From the NCBI GenBank assembly GCA_947034885.2, contig OX344756.2, positions 15,434,098 to 15,498,097 of the forward strand: a DNA stretch of 64,000 nt, given 5' to 3'. This document shows positions 11,838-24,699 of the stretch, in pieces. The notes beneath the pieces were generated by a model. That model was not told the origin of the DNA, did not search any database, and was given only the letters and a program-made list of their open reading frames with translations. Origin of the DNA: Thuidium tamariscinum (lineage: Eukaryota > Streptophyta > Bryopsida > Hypnales > Thuidiaceae). The stretch's first letter is position 1. Every line of letters starts with the position of its first letter. A program made the position numbers and the translations under genes.

Positions 11838-12900
11838 GGTGGTTTGATGACAATTGTAGGTTCACTTTTTGACGGTTTTGGGTAGTTTAGAGATTTTTTT
11901 GACTAGTTCAACAACACACTTAAAGAATTTGTAACAAATTTATACTTTGTCAAAAAAAATTAGTGTCTCTCTCCATTTCTCATGTTTGTCTTTATAGTAG
12001 AGGTACCTATAACTGATACACATACCATCAACAATAAATGGAGTATTCTATTTCCAACCAGGATTAGAATAGATTTTTGTTTTATCCTTGGAATGTCTGT
12101 CTTTATACCTTTTCAAGGTTTGGACCAATAAGTTAATGACACATAAGTGATCACAAAAGTAGGAGTAATTAGTAGAAAAGTATGTCTTGAATGATAGGAA
12201 TTCGATGACCCTAGATGTTGGCCATAGGTCAAGCCCAACTTTTGCCTTTCAAAATTCATAATAATTTCAATTTAGGTAATAAAATTACAAATTTTTTTGC
12301 AATTCCAATTATTTCTATCAATATACCTTTGAATTTTTTTTGCTTTGCCTTTCACTACCCTACATCATGTCCAAATGTGCTTATTTAATCAGTTGTAGAT
12401 ACCTCAACCATATATGATTTTTTTTAAAATTTAAAAAATATCATCAAGGCAAACTAGTCATTTTGCCTTGTCGTAGAATGGTTTACCTTTGTTACATATC
12501 AAAGTATATCATAGAAAAGTAAAAACAAAAGAAAGTGTATTCAAAATTGACCATTTGTAAAGTTGGCACCAATCCTTTTTTTTTTACTTTTTGAGAAAGT
12601 GCTAGGATGATAATCACTTCAAATTTGGTGAAGCATTGTGTCTTAAGCAATTTGGCCCTAAAGGAGGTTGGATTCTTGGATCTTGTGCGTATGTGTACCA
12701 CCTTTAGTATCTCATCACACAATGTTTGATAAGATGACGCTATGTGATTTATTCAATACCATTCTAAGATCACTTATATTTCTTATTTAATTTGATGACG
12801 TACATGCCTCCTTCTTGGAAATACAATAATGATACAACCGCAAAAGTCACATTATGGAGCCGAGACTTGATTTGGACTTGGCAACAAGGCTAACATGATT
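11838..12900. other. AT-rich intergenic stretch, no gene seen
   Basis: Short frames only. Nothing recognisable on either strand. Confidence 0.4.
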
Positions 12901-12926
12901 TAGAAAAGGAACCTGCTAGTTCACAA

Positions 12927-13268
12927 TTGAATTGGAAAACAAACCCTAAGGAAATTGTCAACATTGACCCAAGGTTGATGGAAAAGAATTCACAAAAGGA
13001 AGGAAAGACGACATTTTTCTTCCAATGCTTTGGAAAATATTTTGACAAGACCTCAGGAACCTTCAAGTGGGGTCGTCATCCACAAGGGCATCGTTGGAAC
13101 TTAGAAGGGCAGAGGGTGAGCGATCAAAATGATACTACCTCTTTTCATAAGTTGACTAATATGGCTTTACTTGACTCTACATATGGCCTTTATTACCAAA
13201 GTCAAGTACTCGACTTCTTGTTGGAAGCACATTTCCCACAAACAAAAAGGACCCTTGAAGCCTTGTAA
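12927..13268 (+). CDS. unrecognised 113-codon open frame, doubtful
   Basis: This is the longest open frame in the left 29 kb. It has mixed composition, less AT-biased than the surroundings, with segments such as TFKWGRHPQGHRWNLEGQRV. I do not recognise a family and see no obvious promoter or splice pattern. It could be a remnant of transposon or captured gene sequence, or chance. It is listed because it stands out from its surroundings, not because expression is supported. Confidence 0.2.
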   Translation: MNWKTNPKEIVNIDPRLMEKNSQKEGKTTFFFQCFGKYFDKTSGTFKWGRHPQGHRWNLEGQRVSDQNDTTSFHKLTNMALLDSTYGLYYQSQVLDFLLEAHFPQTKRTLEAL

Positions 13269-13269
13269 G

Positions 13270-13880
13270 CCTCAAACATCTTGGAGTCCATTTTGAATGC
13301 AAACGAACCTGCTTCACAAACGTGTGCAAAGCAGAAACTTAGAGTTGGGACTTCATCAATCCATGAACGACCCATGAAGGAAGTGGCTCACAAAATGACC
13401 TAGATTTAAGACAATAAACTTTCTTAGAACTTATTTTGTTCACCCACCACTCTCATGATAGTCAAAAAGATGTAAGGCTTTATAATTATGGTTTGCCTAC
13501 ATTATGTTTGCATTTACAGTATGGCTAATACAATTTAGAACATTCCACTTCTCTAGCTTTTTATCGTGCTTAAGGTAGTCAAGTATTTCTATATTCATCC
13601 ATCTTTTGGACTTAAAAGCACTTTTCCATCATATTCATACACTTTTTCATCCAAATTTGGTGACTTCATCCATACTTTAAAGAGAATTGGAAAATTTCCT
13701 ACTAAGAAAGATTACTTTTATCTAGCAAAAAAAAGACATTTATTTTGAAATCATACAATCTAGCCCCATGTTGCTGAAAAAAAGGGTTGGTTGATACCTC
13801 TCTTGTACTAAAAATAGAGTTGCTCACTAGCCAAAATGGCTCCCAACTTCACTTTAAGGGAGGAGGCTCGAAAACCACTC
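13270..13880. other. intergenic stretch, no gene seen
   Basis: Contains short frames only and an AT-rich middle. The last 80 bases lead into the hairpin repeat at 13882. Confidence 0.35.
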
Positions 13881-13881
13881 A

Positions 13882-13993
13882 GGCTCCAAAACCGCTCACC
13901 TTCTTAAATGTATATTTCTGGTACATGATGCTTTTTGATCTTTACAGTAATGTACAACCAGTGAACATTTGAGGAGGCAGGCGGTTTTGGAGC
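13882..13993. mobile_element. 112-bp hairpin element (copy 2)
   Basis: GGCTCCAAAACCGCTCACCT on the left pairs with GGCAGGCGGTTTTGGAGCC on the right, and GGTACAT pairs with ATGTACA near the loop. It is the same hairpin as at 10291-10417, and the adjoining sequence (13994-14185) is the reverse complement of the repeat at 9960-10290. Confidence 0.55.
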
Positions 13994-14185
13994 CCTATGC
14001 CATATTGACTTCAGAAATTCATAACTAATTCTACAGAGGTCCAAAAAATATGAAACGACTTGGGTTCGATGCCTATTCAAGCTGTCTTTCAAGAAAAATT
14101 CACTGGAAACTATTTCAAGATGTTTGACCTGCCCAAAATTCTGTTCCATCCCTTAGATGGTCGGTTTATGGACCTCCTCCCTTAC
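13994..14185 (-). repeat. dispersed repeat linked to the hairpin (copy 2, reversed)
   Basis: Reverse complement of the 10100-10290 block, including TAACTAATTC, GGTTCGATGCCTATTC and TTTATGGACCTCC (complement of GGAGGTCCATAAA). Confidence 0.5.
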
Positions 14186-14570
14186 CAATGAGTATCTTCC
14201 GCACTGAAAGTAGGTGTTGGGTTTTCAGGAACAGTTGGTTTTAAGTGGGGTTACCTTACCAAAACTCATCTGTTGGGTAAACTGTGAAATTCAAAAGCAT
14301 AATATTTTGCTCAACGGTACATGTATCATCATGCCTAATTGTAGCCAGTAGTTTGCTTAGTTTGCTTTAGAACTTACGCTAAGCAAATACTCCATATTTA
14401 TTTCTGGGAAAATGAGTGATTGTGTGCAAAATGCTGCTGCGTTGACAATTTCTACATTCTTTCCAAGGCCTCTCCTTTTCACAACTGATTCCATTTTTTT
14501 CAAAGGAGAAGCCTCCTTGCTTGTTCTGAGGAACTTACCAAGATCCTTCCAATTCAATACTTGGAATTAG

Positions 14571-14751
14571 TTAACCCCTAAACGACGCTGGAGTTGTTTT
14601 ATGGTCGATGAAGGAGAGAGCGTTTTGCAGTACAAGATAGAACTGCAAGTATTCATCCTCAGAATTAGGGGTGGAGAGAAAAGATAATCTACAGTTCTTT
14701 GACTTCAAATGCCTACTTTTGGATTTTTTAATACCAATGATTCCCATGGTT
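14571..14751 (-). mobile_element. R3 repeat bounded by TTAA, complete-looking copy
   Basis: It starts with TTAACCCCTAAACGACGCTGG and ends with CCAATGATTCCCATGGTTTTAA, and carries the R3 core in reverse (TTCATCCTCAGAATTAGGGG, TACAGTTCTTTGACTTCAAA). It abuts copy E directly, sharing its TTAA. This suggests R3 is itself a short element of the TTAA-bounded type. Confidence 0.5.
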
Positions 14752-14755
14752 TTAA

Positions 14756-15699
14756 CCCCTAAAGCCTTGAACAACGTTTTTTGAGATTATAAATTTTTTG
14801 GGCAGCTCACTACGGATGGAGTTTTTATTTTTTTTCTTTGAAATTTGATACAATGTGTGCCTGAGGAGTAGCTTTAAGGCCCGACAATTTTCATAACTTT
14901 TGACTTCACGGTTAAAAAGTTATGACAAGATATGTTGTTTTCTTTACTCGGCGGGCAATCCGGGCAGCTGAAAAAACTTCTTCAAAAATTTTTAAAAAAA
15001 AAAAGTTAAATCTCAAATTGGTTCTTTAGGTTTATACAATATGGGAAGCATTGAATCAATCCATTCCGATCAATGAGTCAAAAGTCATGAAGATTTTAAG
15101 TTTGGGGTAGTTTGCGGCCAGTTACAGAATCTCTACAATACAAAAAAAGTTTGAAATTCTTCATTTAATTCAATTTTTCATATTTTTGGAAAAAAATCAA
15201 AACAAAAGGTGTAGATTGTTTGTTACAACATTTTAACCATTGGGATTGAAAATTTTCAATTCCATGATTAAAATGTTCACAATTTAGTATTTTGGCTCAT
15301 TTTTTACTTCTTTCTACTTACTTATTTTTTCCTATATGTTGTACAATTCCAAATGGTTTGAATTTTTTTGAGAATGTAGCCAACTTGCATTGAAGTATGA
15401 ATTCAAAGAGTAACCACCATTTAAAATTTTTTTCACATAAATGTGACCTTGTGAAGTGCAGCTACCTGAATTTTCGCAGGGATAAAAAAATAATTTTTGT
15501 CAATTCAAATGCTTATATCTTACAATCTACACGGTGGAAATTTCTGAAATTTTTTCCACATGTTTACAAACCACCTTAATACAAGATCCTACGGTTACAT
15601 GAGTCAAAAATGTGTTTTTAAGAAAAACATTGCACTTGTATTAGAAAATGGCAGTTTTGGAGCATTTTTGGTGAAAACATAGTCAAAAACCTTTAGGGG
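14756..15699 (+). mobile_element. TTAA-type element, copy E
   Basis: The ends CCCCTAAAG and CTTTAGGGG are inverted repeats of each other and TTAA flanks both (14752-14755 and 15700-15703). Length is 944 bp with no transposase frame. The interior belongs to a different subtype from copies A and B but shares the ends; it is also found at 9160-9957 and, reversed, at about 21395-21692 and 23150-24695. Known families with TTAA target duplication include piggyBac, Kolobok and Sola3. Which one applies cannot be told without a transposase. Confidence 0.7.
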
Positions 15700-15703
15700 T
15701 TAA

Positions 15704-17814
15704 AAAAGATGGTTTCCTAGGTGACCTCCCATGTTGTTTAAAGGTTAAAAACATCTCTAATTGAGGGAATGTTTTTTTTGAGAAATTCTTTTCAGATGAA
15801 CACATTCAGTAACTCAACAGTGCATATATTGCTAAATTTTAACCCGTGTAGGATTGTGAAGTTGAGGCCAAAAACTGAAGAGGTCAATAAATGACTTCAT
15901 TGGTCATTGTAGAAACAAAAAATGCACCTATTGATCCAATATTTGGAGTAGTTTTGATGAATACCTTAGTTAAGGGAGGTTGTGTTGTTAAACTCCTAGT
16001 GACCCAAGTAACCATTTTTTGGTTGCTACCCCTTCTTTTTTCAATTGCTTGTTTTCAAATTTAGAGAGTTTTTGAAGAACTAAAATTATTTCTATGAAAT
16101 AGATTGGATTTTTAAGCCAATAACAATGGTTTCATAAAATTACAAGTTAAAATTCACCTTACAAAACTTTTCAAAGCTCAATAGTATATTGCAAGGTATA
16201 ACTCATTATTGGGGGGTTGGTTTGGGCATAGACTAAAAAGCCAACCAACCAATGTAACTCTTGCCCACCTCAAGAAGGTCAGATCTTCATCAAAAAGGGC
16301 AGATCTAAGGAGCTCAAGGAGAAGACAAATGTTACATTTTTTTCTCTCTTACAAACACTACTCTCATTTCAGTAACCACTATACATTGCAAGCTCCACCA
16401 TGAATTGAAAAAGTATTTGGAATGTTGTCAAATTTTACAAACAAATTTTCAATTATTTTATTTTTCATTAGCACAAAAAGGCATTATCTAGAATCAATCT
16501 CACAAAGACATGCTATTGCAAAGTGCATTGTTTATATATACATTGACCCTCATTATATTCAAATTATTTGATTGCATAGTTTAGGAGATATTAAGTATGA
16601 ATTTTATTTGGAACCTAAGATCCTATAGTTACATTTTATCTAATTTCAAGAAAACATGAGTAAAAACATTGCTTAAATTCTTGGCAATTTTTGCCCACTT
16701 TGAAAGTATGCCTTCCTTGAATCATTGAGGGTTAAGAGTTCAAAACAATAGTGGCATTTTGAGGTCCATCATTTGTAAGAATCTATTTTTTTGTATTTAA
16801 TAGAACTTTGATATGTATATACATGAATAGTTTCATTCTAAGATTGTCACACAAGGATTTAAATATATTCTTGATTAATAATCAAAAATTAGATGAGGTT
16901 TCAAATTCTTACATTTGAACCAAGAATATAGTTATGTATGCCATGACTTATACAACATACCATAGTAATACATATAGTTTTTAGTCTATCTATTGAAGGC
17001 CACTTTCTTTTGAGCAATTTAAATGTACACCAATCATCTAGCATTCAAATACATAGAATCTAATAGCTTGATGATAATTTATTCATAGTCTCATGCTTCA
17101 ATGAAAGTTAATGTTCAAATCTACCTTATTTTGGAATTTATACTATAAATAAATAAATAGATAGAGTGTATTGAAAAAATAAGGGCAATGTTTTAAAATT
17201 GTTGTAATCAATAATGTTCAAGATAAAGGAATTACACAGATAACTAAGGAATTTTGTTTGAATCTTCATTGTGACTCATGTAAAATATACTTTGACTCAA
17301 AAATTCAAGGATGTGAATAATAAAGTCTACAAAGAAGAATCCACTTTTAGTTGCTAAATGCTTTGAATTCTTGTAAGCTCTGACACTCAATGGACCAAGC
17401 ATCTTATTTTTATAGTAAAAACGATCTTATCATTAGGTAGAATAAGGGGATAAATATATTTTAAAATGCCATGTTGTAATCATGGCCCTACACATTGCTA
17501 CCACAAAGTCTCCAAAACCTCATTTCATCCATCATGTAGAGCTAGTGCATACAATAATTGAATACTCAAAATTGACTTTTTTTTTTCTTCAAGCCTCCCA
17601 AAATGAAGGAGCAAGGAAACTCAAAACCTTCTTGAAAGAAAGGTGTATTACCATTGGTCCCAAAAAAACAATACAAAAAACTTGCTCTTGACTTGGGTTA
17701 GGTTGTTTATTCCTTTTGCAATGAATATATCCTATCATTTGCACACCTCCACCAAAAAAGACACCCACTTTGAGTCTTTGACCAGCCACCATTTCTCATT
17801 CCATGAGAGAATTT
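15704..17814. other. AT-rich intergenic stretch, no gene seen
   Basis: About 2.1 kb with short frames only. No gene family motif or repeat boundary is evident. Confidence 0.4.
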
Positions 17815-17955
17815 AGGGGTGTTTCACACTATGGCCATCCAAGTCGAGAGGTTGTCAATTCCACCAATTAGATTTGAGAAACCATGATTTTCACCAATCA
17901 GATTTCAGAAAACCATGGCCTCATGACTTGGACGGCCATATTGTGAAACAGCCCT
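17815..17955. mobile_element. 141-bp MITE, hAT-like ends
   Basis: The left end AGGGGTGTTTCACACTATGG and following CCATCCAAGTC pair with the right end GACTTGGACGGCCATATTGTGAAACAGCCCT with a few mismatches, giving arms of over 30 bp. AGGGNTGTTT ends are typical of hAT-type MITEs. A clear 8-bp target duplication could not be confirmed. Confidence 0.6.
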
Positions 17956-18217
17956 TAGAAAAGGCCAACTGGACATGGACCTTGGTCACCAACGTAAAGA
18001 ACAACTCCAGTTCAGCCACCCTACCAAAAAAATAATATCAATAACTTACTCTTGGTGGAAACCCCACTTTGTGGTACTTCAATCTTGCAGTGAAATCTTG
18101 CATTTGCAAAAATAAGTAAATAATACTAATTCCAATGCAATACTAATATACGAGTTTCTACCAGCAGCACTTCTTCACAAGTAATGTATATATTTCTACA
18201 TTGAATAGGGTTCTTAA

Positions 18218-19129
18218 CCCCTAAAGGCCAAAGGCCATTTTTCTGTCAAAAACCACTCAAAACTGTCATTTTTGCTATCTTCATCCAAAAGAACAAAAAA
18301 AAGTGTTTTTATAGAATCCAACTATAGCATCTTGTACTTTGTTTGTTTGAGATCATGAGGTAAGAATTTCATGAAGTTTGACCGTATAGATTGGAAGATA
18401 TGAGCATTCAAAGTTAAAAAACATAGTTTTTTTTAAACACTGTTTTGCAATTTCAGATGACTTTGATTGTCATTTGTTGAATTTTTTTGCACTATGGAAT
18501 TTGAATTAAAAAAAATTTATGTTCAAGAATTGAGTTGAAAGTCTAGGATTTTTTTTTTAAATGCTTGATTTTTATTCTTAAAAAAATTATTAAGTAGATG
18601 TAGGTTCAAGATTGAAAGAGAAATCGTTAATAGCTTTAAGATGGAATTGAAACACAATAATCCCAAGAGTGAGAGTGTTTTAGCAAGAAAATTTAACCTT
18701 ATCAAACAATTTTTTTTGAAAAAATGTAAAAATTGCATTCGGAATTGAATCCTATAAGTTATTTTTTCAAGAAGATGCTCAAGCTACTCAAAAAACAAGA
18801 TTGTTAATAACTTTCACATAACTAATCCAAATGAAATGAATCAAAGCTTCACACGTAGACAAAAATATAATATATAAGATTAAAAAAAATTCTAATTTAG
18901 TTTCAAATTTTTGTGGATTTATTTTTCTGCCCACTGAGTTAAAATTTGGGCTTTTTGTTGTATAACTTTTGCTCCCGGGCACCAATTGAAATAAAAATTA
19001 CATTCCCATGAAGCTAATCAATTTTCCTATCTTATGTGATAGTTTCAAAAAGTTTCACTAAAAATTAAGATCATCGGAACCTACTTGAACTCCAAATTGT
19101 TCCCCAAGGGGACAATGGGATTTTAGGGG
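18218..19129 (+). mobile_element. TTAA-type element, copy B (best preserved)
   Basis: Length 912 bp, flanked by TTAA on both sides (18214-18217 and 19130-19133). The ends are CCCCTAAAGG and ATTTTAGGGG. It is the most intact of the A/B/C/D subtype and serves as the reference for the uninterrupted form of copy C. No open frame of useful length; non-autonomous. Confidence 0.8.
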
Positions 19130-19459
19130 TTAATAGACCCATACTAATTAACCAACATTTCACACTATATAAATATCTACCTTAGTAGTACATCAATAGT
19201 TATTTATTGAAGTGTGTGAGGGCTCTACATCATGTTTCAAACATCTAAAGTTTTCCAAAATAAGTCCTTTTAATTTTTTGTCCCCTACAATCCCTATTCA
19301 TTGTACAAGGTTATTACATTGGAACCAAAAGTGCTAAAAGAAGTGGATTTTGTTTGTCAATGAGTTGCTTAATCCGAGTTGGCAAAATTCTAAATATGGG
19401 CTACCCTGCAGTAAGTATGTTAGTTGACTGAAAAATTGTACTTAGTCTCAAGTGATTAT

Positions 19460-19735
19460 AACGTAGGAGGTCCATAAACTAACCATCTAAGGGATGGAAT
19501 TGAATTTTGGGGTGGTGAAACATCTTGATGTATTTTTTAGTAAATTTGTTTTGAAAGACAAGTGGAATAGGCATCTAACCCAAATCATTTCATATTTTTT
19601 TGGACCTTTGTGGAATTAGTTACAAATTTTTGAAGTTGAAAAAAACTTGTCATTTGTAGTTATGAAAACCGACCACCTCTTGAAATGTGCACATTTGGTA
19701 CAATAAAGAAAGAAAAATGTACCTTTGAGTCATCT
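19460..19735 (+). repeat. dispersed repeat linked to the hairpin (copy 3, truncated)
   Basis: Matches 10100-10330 (AGGAGGTCCATAAACTAACC, GGCATCTAACCCAAATCATTT, CTTTGTGGAATTAGTTA, ACCGACCACCTC) and breaks off inside the hairpin. Confidence 0.5.
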
Positions 19736-19864
19736 TTGCCTTTGATACCCGGTCAGAGTTCGAGCCTCTTACCTATACGGTAGAATTAGTTATAACTAAT
19801 AACTTAAGCAATTCCTTGCATATCCTTGAGCAATATAAGGCAATGTAAATATTCTATCCACATG

Positions 19865-20200
19865 TAGAAGGATAGAAATCATGGGGATTGCAAATTTTTT
19901 GTAATCTTCATTCCCCAAAATTGAAAATGCTATGCAATTCAAAAGTGCTCCGAACCCATAGCCAATGTTTAGTCTCTTTCAATTCCAATCATTCAGGAAC
20001 TGCTTCTCCATTCACTACTTCCTACATTCTTGCTCACTACTTTGGAACATGTGTCACGAGCTTATTAGTCCCAACCTTGAAAAGGAGAAAATAACATATT
20101 TGAAGCTTTGGTTGGAAATATGTTCCAACCTTGATTGTAAATAATTACACCCTATAAGTTGGGTAGGACTTTTTGGTTGGAAATGAGTGTTTCTACCATA
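19865..20200 (+). repeat. copy of the 50.2-50.6 kb element, ends decayed
   Basis: Shares ATCATGGGGATT(G/A)CAAA, CACTACTTTGGAACATGTG, TTAGTC(C/T)CAAC and GG(T/C)TGGAAATA(T/C)GT with 50285-50540, in the same order and orientation. Confidence 0.45.
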
Positions 20201-20204
20201 CCTA

Positions 20205-21394
20205 TTTATAGTTCCTTCAAATTGCCCTGATCTAAAACTTTCATCTTCAAAATCTGTACATCTCCAAAATCAATTATGTACCTATGTGCAAAAAATGCTT
20301 TTAAAACCAAACTTTAACCCTTTATAACTTTTGCATATTGCATCCAAATTTCATATTCTCTGGTCCATTGGAACCTCTTTTCACTTGCCAACAAGTCAAT
20401 ATGAAAACCTAACTAGTCTAATAATAGTAACTAGGCACAATACCAATTTGTGGCAATTTTGTGTGTACTCACTTTATAAACTAAAAAAGTTAAGGTAAAA
20501 CAACCCATTGCAATCAAATGATCCATAGTCAACACCTAATGACCCCATGATGGTTTTTCTTACCACAATCAATATCTAACCTAACTCCAATGGAGTGATT
20601 AGTGACCTTAGTAGGAACATCCTACTTTTTAATGTAAATCATTGTAGGAAGTGGCTTTCTACGGCTTTCCACATAAGAAATTATTGTGATTGCTTTAGGT
20701 GATTAAGATGAGTATATTGGATATAGTTTTTATTGGTTATGGGGTAGCCTACTAAATCTTGTGGGAAAATCACTTCAAAAATTCACAGCAAATTCATACT
20801 TTGTTCAAAAAATATAACTTCAATTGCTCTCACTATTTCTCACACTTGTCTTCGTGTGAGAAAAAATTTGAATTTTTTTTCAGCAATGGTAAGTTATGAA
20901 GGTAGACTCCAAATTCTGACCACAATGGATTGTTTTACCTTGGCAAAGGCGCTTGCAACCTTTTTTTTATTATGACTAGGAAGTTAATTACCTTTTTTAT
21001 TATGACTAGGAAGGTCAAAACCATTTTTAATGTTTGGATTTGCACATGCAAGGGAGGCCTTTTTGTACAAATGTGGAGGATATAAAATAATATATTTTAA
21101 AATTCCCCTTGGTAGGAACATGTCTACCTACTAGGAAAATATACCATAGAAATTTTAGCTAAAAATCATTAATTCAAATGGCTCAATAGTATAAAAAAAT
21201 CCTTTTATGTCAAAATGTGACAAATTAACAAAATTGACTTTTAAATATAAAATGATTTTCTTAAATCTTTGAAAAATAAGGGATACAATTTCTTTTAAGA
21301 TATCTAGAAAAGCGGTTTTTGGTTTTGGCATTGAATTCATACTTCAAAAGTTATAGTACTCCAAAATGCCAGGTATTTCTCATAATCACCTTTA
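20205..21394. other. AT-rich intergenic stretch, no gene seen
   Basis: Short frames only. A direct repeat TTTTTTATTATGACTAGGAAG occurs twice near 20960 and 20994. CAGGTATTTCTCATAATCACC at 21370 could be the decayed right end of another GGGTGATTGC-family element, but no left end was found. Confidence 0.35.
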
Positions 21395-21692
21395 TCTCAT
21401 TAATCAAAATGTAATGACTCAAAGTATATATATATATATATATAAACCTAGAGAATCAAATTCAAAATTTTATTTCTTAAAAAAAGTGATTTTTAAAGAA
21501 ATTACATATTATGCAATAATTTTTTAACCATGTAGTTAAAGGTTATAATAATTGTTGGGCCTTAAAGCTACTCCTTGACTCCTTGGGCATGTGTTATTTG
21601 AATTTTCAAAGAAAAATAAATAAAAACTCCATCCATAGTGAGCTATCTAAAATTGCTATGTTGCCAAAAAATGGTGTTTGGACCTTTAGGGA
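21395..21692 (-). mobile_element. TTAA-type element fragment, E subtype reversed
   Basis: Matches the first third of copy E in reverse complement (GGCCTTAAAGCTACTCCT, AACTCCATCCATAGTGAGC) and ends with GGACCTTTAGGGATTAA. It contains an (AT)n tract at 21427-21444. The other end is lost. Confidence 0.55.
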
Positions 21693-21699
21693 TTAAGTA

Positions 21700-23149
21700 A
21701 ATGATTTACGCTATCCCCCCAAAGTAGTTTCTATGGTGACCAATCTGTCTTTTGAGAGTTAATCCTAGAATATGAGGGTAGTTACTATAGAGATCATTCT
21801 TTTTGATGCAATGTAAATGATGTGCTTAAAAAAAAGATCCAAAATCACTCATGGGAAGGTAAAGTACTATGCCAAACCTATCTTTTTCATACAAAATTCT
21901 AAGAATGAATGTATGTGCATGTGTTTTAGATAAAATGATTCTTTTCCATCTATCAATCATTTTTAGGCTACCTAATTGAAACAAACAATTGTTTGAAAGT
22001 GTATCATAAAGATGTGGTATTCAATAAAAATGAGACCTAAGAACATCAACCCTAAAGGAACTCATGGAATGTTTTGTGTCCTTTTGATGGTCAAATAGGC
22101 TTTGTGCATATTGAAAATTGGATGATTTTCACCCAAATTATTTTTCCAACTTTATTGATGCTATGTCCACATCATTAAATTCAGTTGAAGATCATTAAAT
22201 CAAATTCAAGAAATTTTAGTTCTTTTATATATTTGTATGATACGTAGTATAATTTTCCAAAAAATTATATACCATCTAGTGTATTTCAATGCTTTAAGTT
22301 TATTCCCTTTAAACTTGATTTTGACATTCAAAATTATTCTTTTTGTTGTTGAGGAAAAAGAATAAAATGGAGCTCAATTTGAAATGTTGTTTGTATTCAA
22401 CTTAGAAATCCTTAAAAATTTCTTAAAATAAACATTTTAGTAAAGTTTGAAGTTAAGGATCCATAATTATATTTCTATAAATGGATTTCTACAAAAATAC
22501 TTTATACCACAATGTTCTACACAATAAATTACTTCTATATTGAATTTTTGAATTTTTGAACATAAATTGCATTTCATAAGAATTTTTGTCATTTTTTTCC
22601 CTAGAATTTATGATAATTTCAAATTTTCACTTTTAAAAAGAAATAATGAAAAATAAGAGACATATGATCACATCTCAAGATATAAAACCAACAAATGTCA
22701 CTCATAAAGAGCAAAAAATAGAAGATCAAGAATGAGGAACTTTCAAGTTTGACTACACAAGCATAGACTCTGTCTTTTATGGGATAAAAACCAACTCCAT
22801 GATCACACATCTAAAGTTCTAAACATCATTTTGAAGTTCATTTGAAATCTCTGTTATTTTATTTTATTTCATTTCTAATTGGTATGTATCAAAATGCCAC
22901 TTCCTGATTAATTTGAGTGTCAAATGGCAACTTTCTAAAACTTGTATATCCATTTGGATCTTCCATCAACAAGAATTTTTTTGCAATTGTCTTTATTTCA
23001 ATCATATCAATTTATCATTCACACTCCAAAAGATGAAAAAAGAGTCAGAAAATGTTATGGGCTTTGCAAATAAAACAGCTATGTAGAAATGTCAAGCTTC
23101 CTCTCAATATGAACAACCACTGAATAACAATCAACACAAATTGATCCTA
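21700..23149. other. AT-rich intergenic region with one R3 fragment
   Basis: An R3 copy lies at about 21835-21965 (CACTCATGGGAAGGTAAAGT to TTTTCCATCTATCAATC). The rest shows short frames only. Confidence 0.4.
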
Positions 23150-24695
23150 ACTGCCATTTCTAGTACTGTACAGATACCAACTTTTAGAAAAAAAACATTT
23201 TGGAATATATGTAACCTTAGGATCTTGTAGTAAACTAATTTGAAAAGATATAAAAAATATTCAAAAGTTTTCTTTTTTTTAACTATGCAAGAACTAAATA
23301 GCCACACTTCAAATGTATCAAAAATGTTCCAAATTGTGATTACTCATTGGATTCATTCTTCACATCAAGTTGGCTACATGCTTGAAAATTTTCAAATCTT
23401 TTGAAATTGCATAATATATAGGAAAAAAATAATAAATAGAAAAAGTAAGTATGATCCAAAATACTAAATTATTAACAATTTATATATAGAGAAATGTCAA
23501 TTCCAATGGTTGTAATGTTGTCATTAAAAACCTACACCTTATATATATATTCCTAAAATATTCAATATTCAATTAATGAAGGATTTCAAACTATTTTGCA
23601 AAGTAGGGATTTTCTAACTACCCGCAAACTATTCCAAACAAAAAATTCCTTATAATTTATGACTAATTGATCAAAATAGAATGATTCAAAGATTTTCATA
23701 TAGAAATAAATCTCAAAAAACACTTCGCGATTTTGGGTGATTGCAAGAAACACTTGTCCTTTTTTTGTCCCCTTGACCTTTAGTAGGTATTTTTTTGCTC
23801 ATAACTTTTGCATCTTTTGTTCATTTGACTTGAAACTTGAAATGAAGGTGATTAAAAAAGTTTTACATTTTGTGTAATTTTTTCAATTTTTTCAAAATTA
23901 GTTTACTATTTTAAAACTGCCCCCGATTGGGTGTCTACTTTAGCCATTTTAGGGGGTTTTAGTCCTATTTTAGACCCCAAAATGAAAATTTTGAGCTGAA
24001 AATTGGCATGCAAGGACCTCACCTAAAGTTACACAAGACCACAAAGAGATTTTTTGAAAATACTATATAGTTCAACCTCCACATGTTGTCAAAGTGGCTG
24101 ACTTTGCGCAAGTGTAGAGAATAGAATTAATTTTTTCCAAAGATGAAATTTGTTGGAAAAGAAAGACCTCAACTTGGAGGAAAAACAGATTTTTCATTTT
24201 TATTTTTTGAATTTTTTTACTATTTTTACCAAATTAGTGAAAAAAGAGCTATTTTCATTGTATTTTCCATTGTCTATAACATTTAGAGAATTTTTTTCTT
24301 AAGTCTGAATTTCAAGAGACATAATATTCTCATTTCTCTTCAAATTATCCATATTTTTTTCAATTTAAGAAAAATTTATTCCAAAAGTCACAAGACTCAC
24401 AAGACTCACTGATTTTGAGCCATTTTGAGCCAAAACCGGTAAGTGTTTCTTGCAATAACCCTTTTGAAAGAATTTTTTGTTGTGCAAATTGATTACCAAG
24501 CAAAGAGAACTACCGTATGATATTATACAATAACTTTTTATTATGCAGTCAAAGGTTATGAATTTTTGGGCCTTAAAATTACTCCTTGAAAACATGTTGT
24601 GTGAAAATTTCAAAGAAAAAAAAAAAAAATTCCATTTATAGCAAGGTGCCCAAAATTGCTATGTTGCCCTAAAGCATAGTTTAGTGCTTTAGGGG
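23150..24695 (-). mobile_element. TTAA-type element, E subtype reversed, interrupted by element 2
   Basis: Positions 23150-23734 and 24466-24695 together match copy E in reverse complement, including GTAACCTTAGGATCTTGTA, TTCAATTAATGAAGGATTTCAAA and CCAAAATTGCTATGTTGCC. The end CTTTAGGGG is followed by TTAA (24696-24699). The distal end (left in the window) is not recognisable. Element 2 sits inside with a TTTT duplication. Confidence 0.6.
23735..24461 (+). mobile_element. GGGTGATTGC-family element 2, TTTT target duplication
   Basis: Length 727 bp. Left end GGGTGATTGCAAGAAACACT, right end AAGTGTTTCTTGCAATAACCC. TTTT flanks both sides (23731-23734 and 24462-24465). The first 230 bases match element 1. 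It lies inside an E-subtype TTAA element and so inserted later. Confidence 0.75.
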
Positions 24696-24699
24696 TTAA

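Noticed and set aside
21370-21394. possible right end of a fifth GGGTGATTGC-family element
   Set aside because: CAGGTATTTCTCATAATCACC resembles the end, but no matching left end or target duplication was found.
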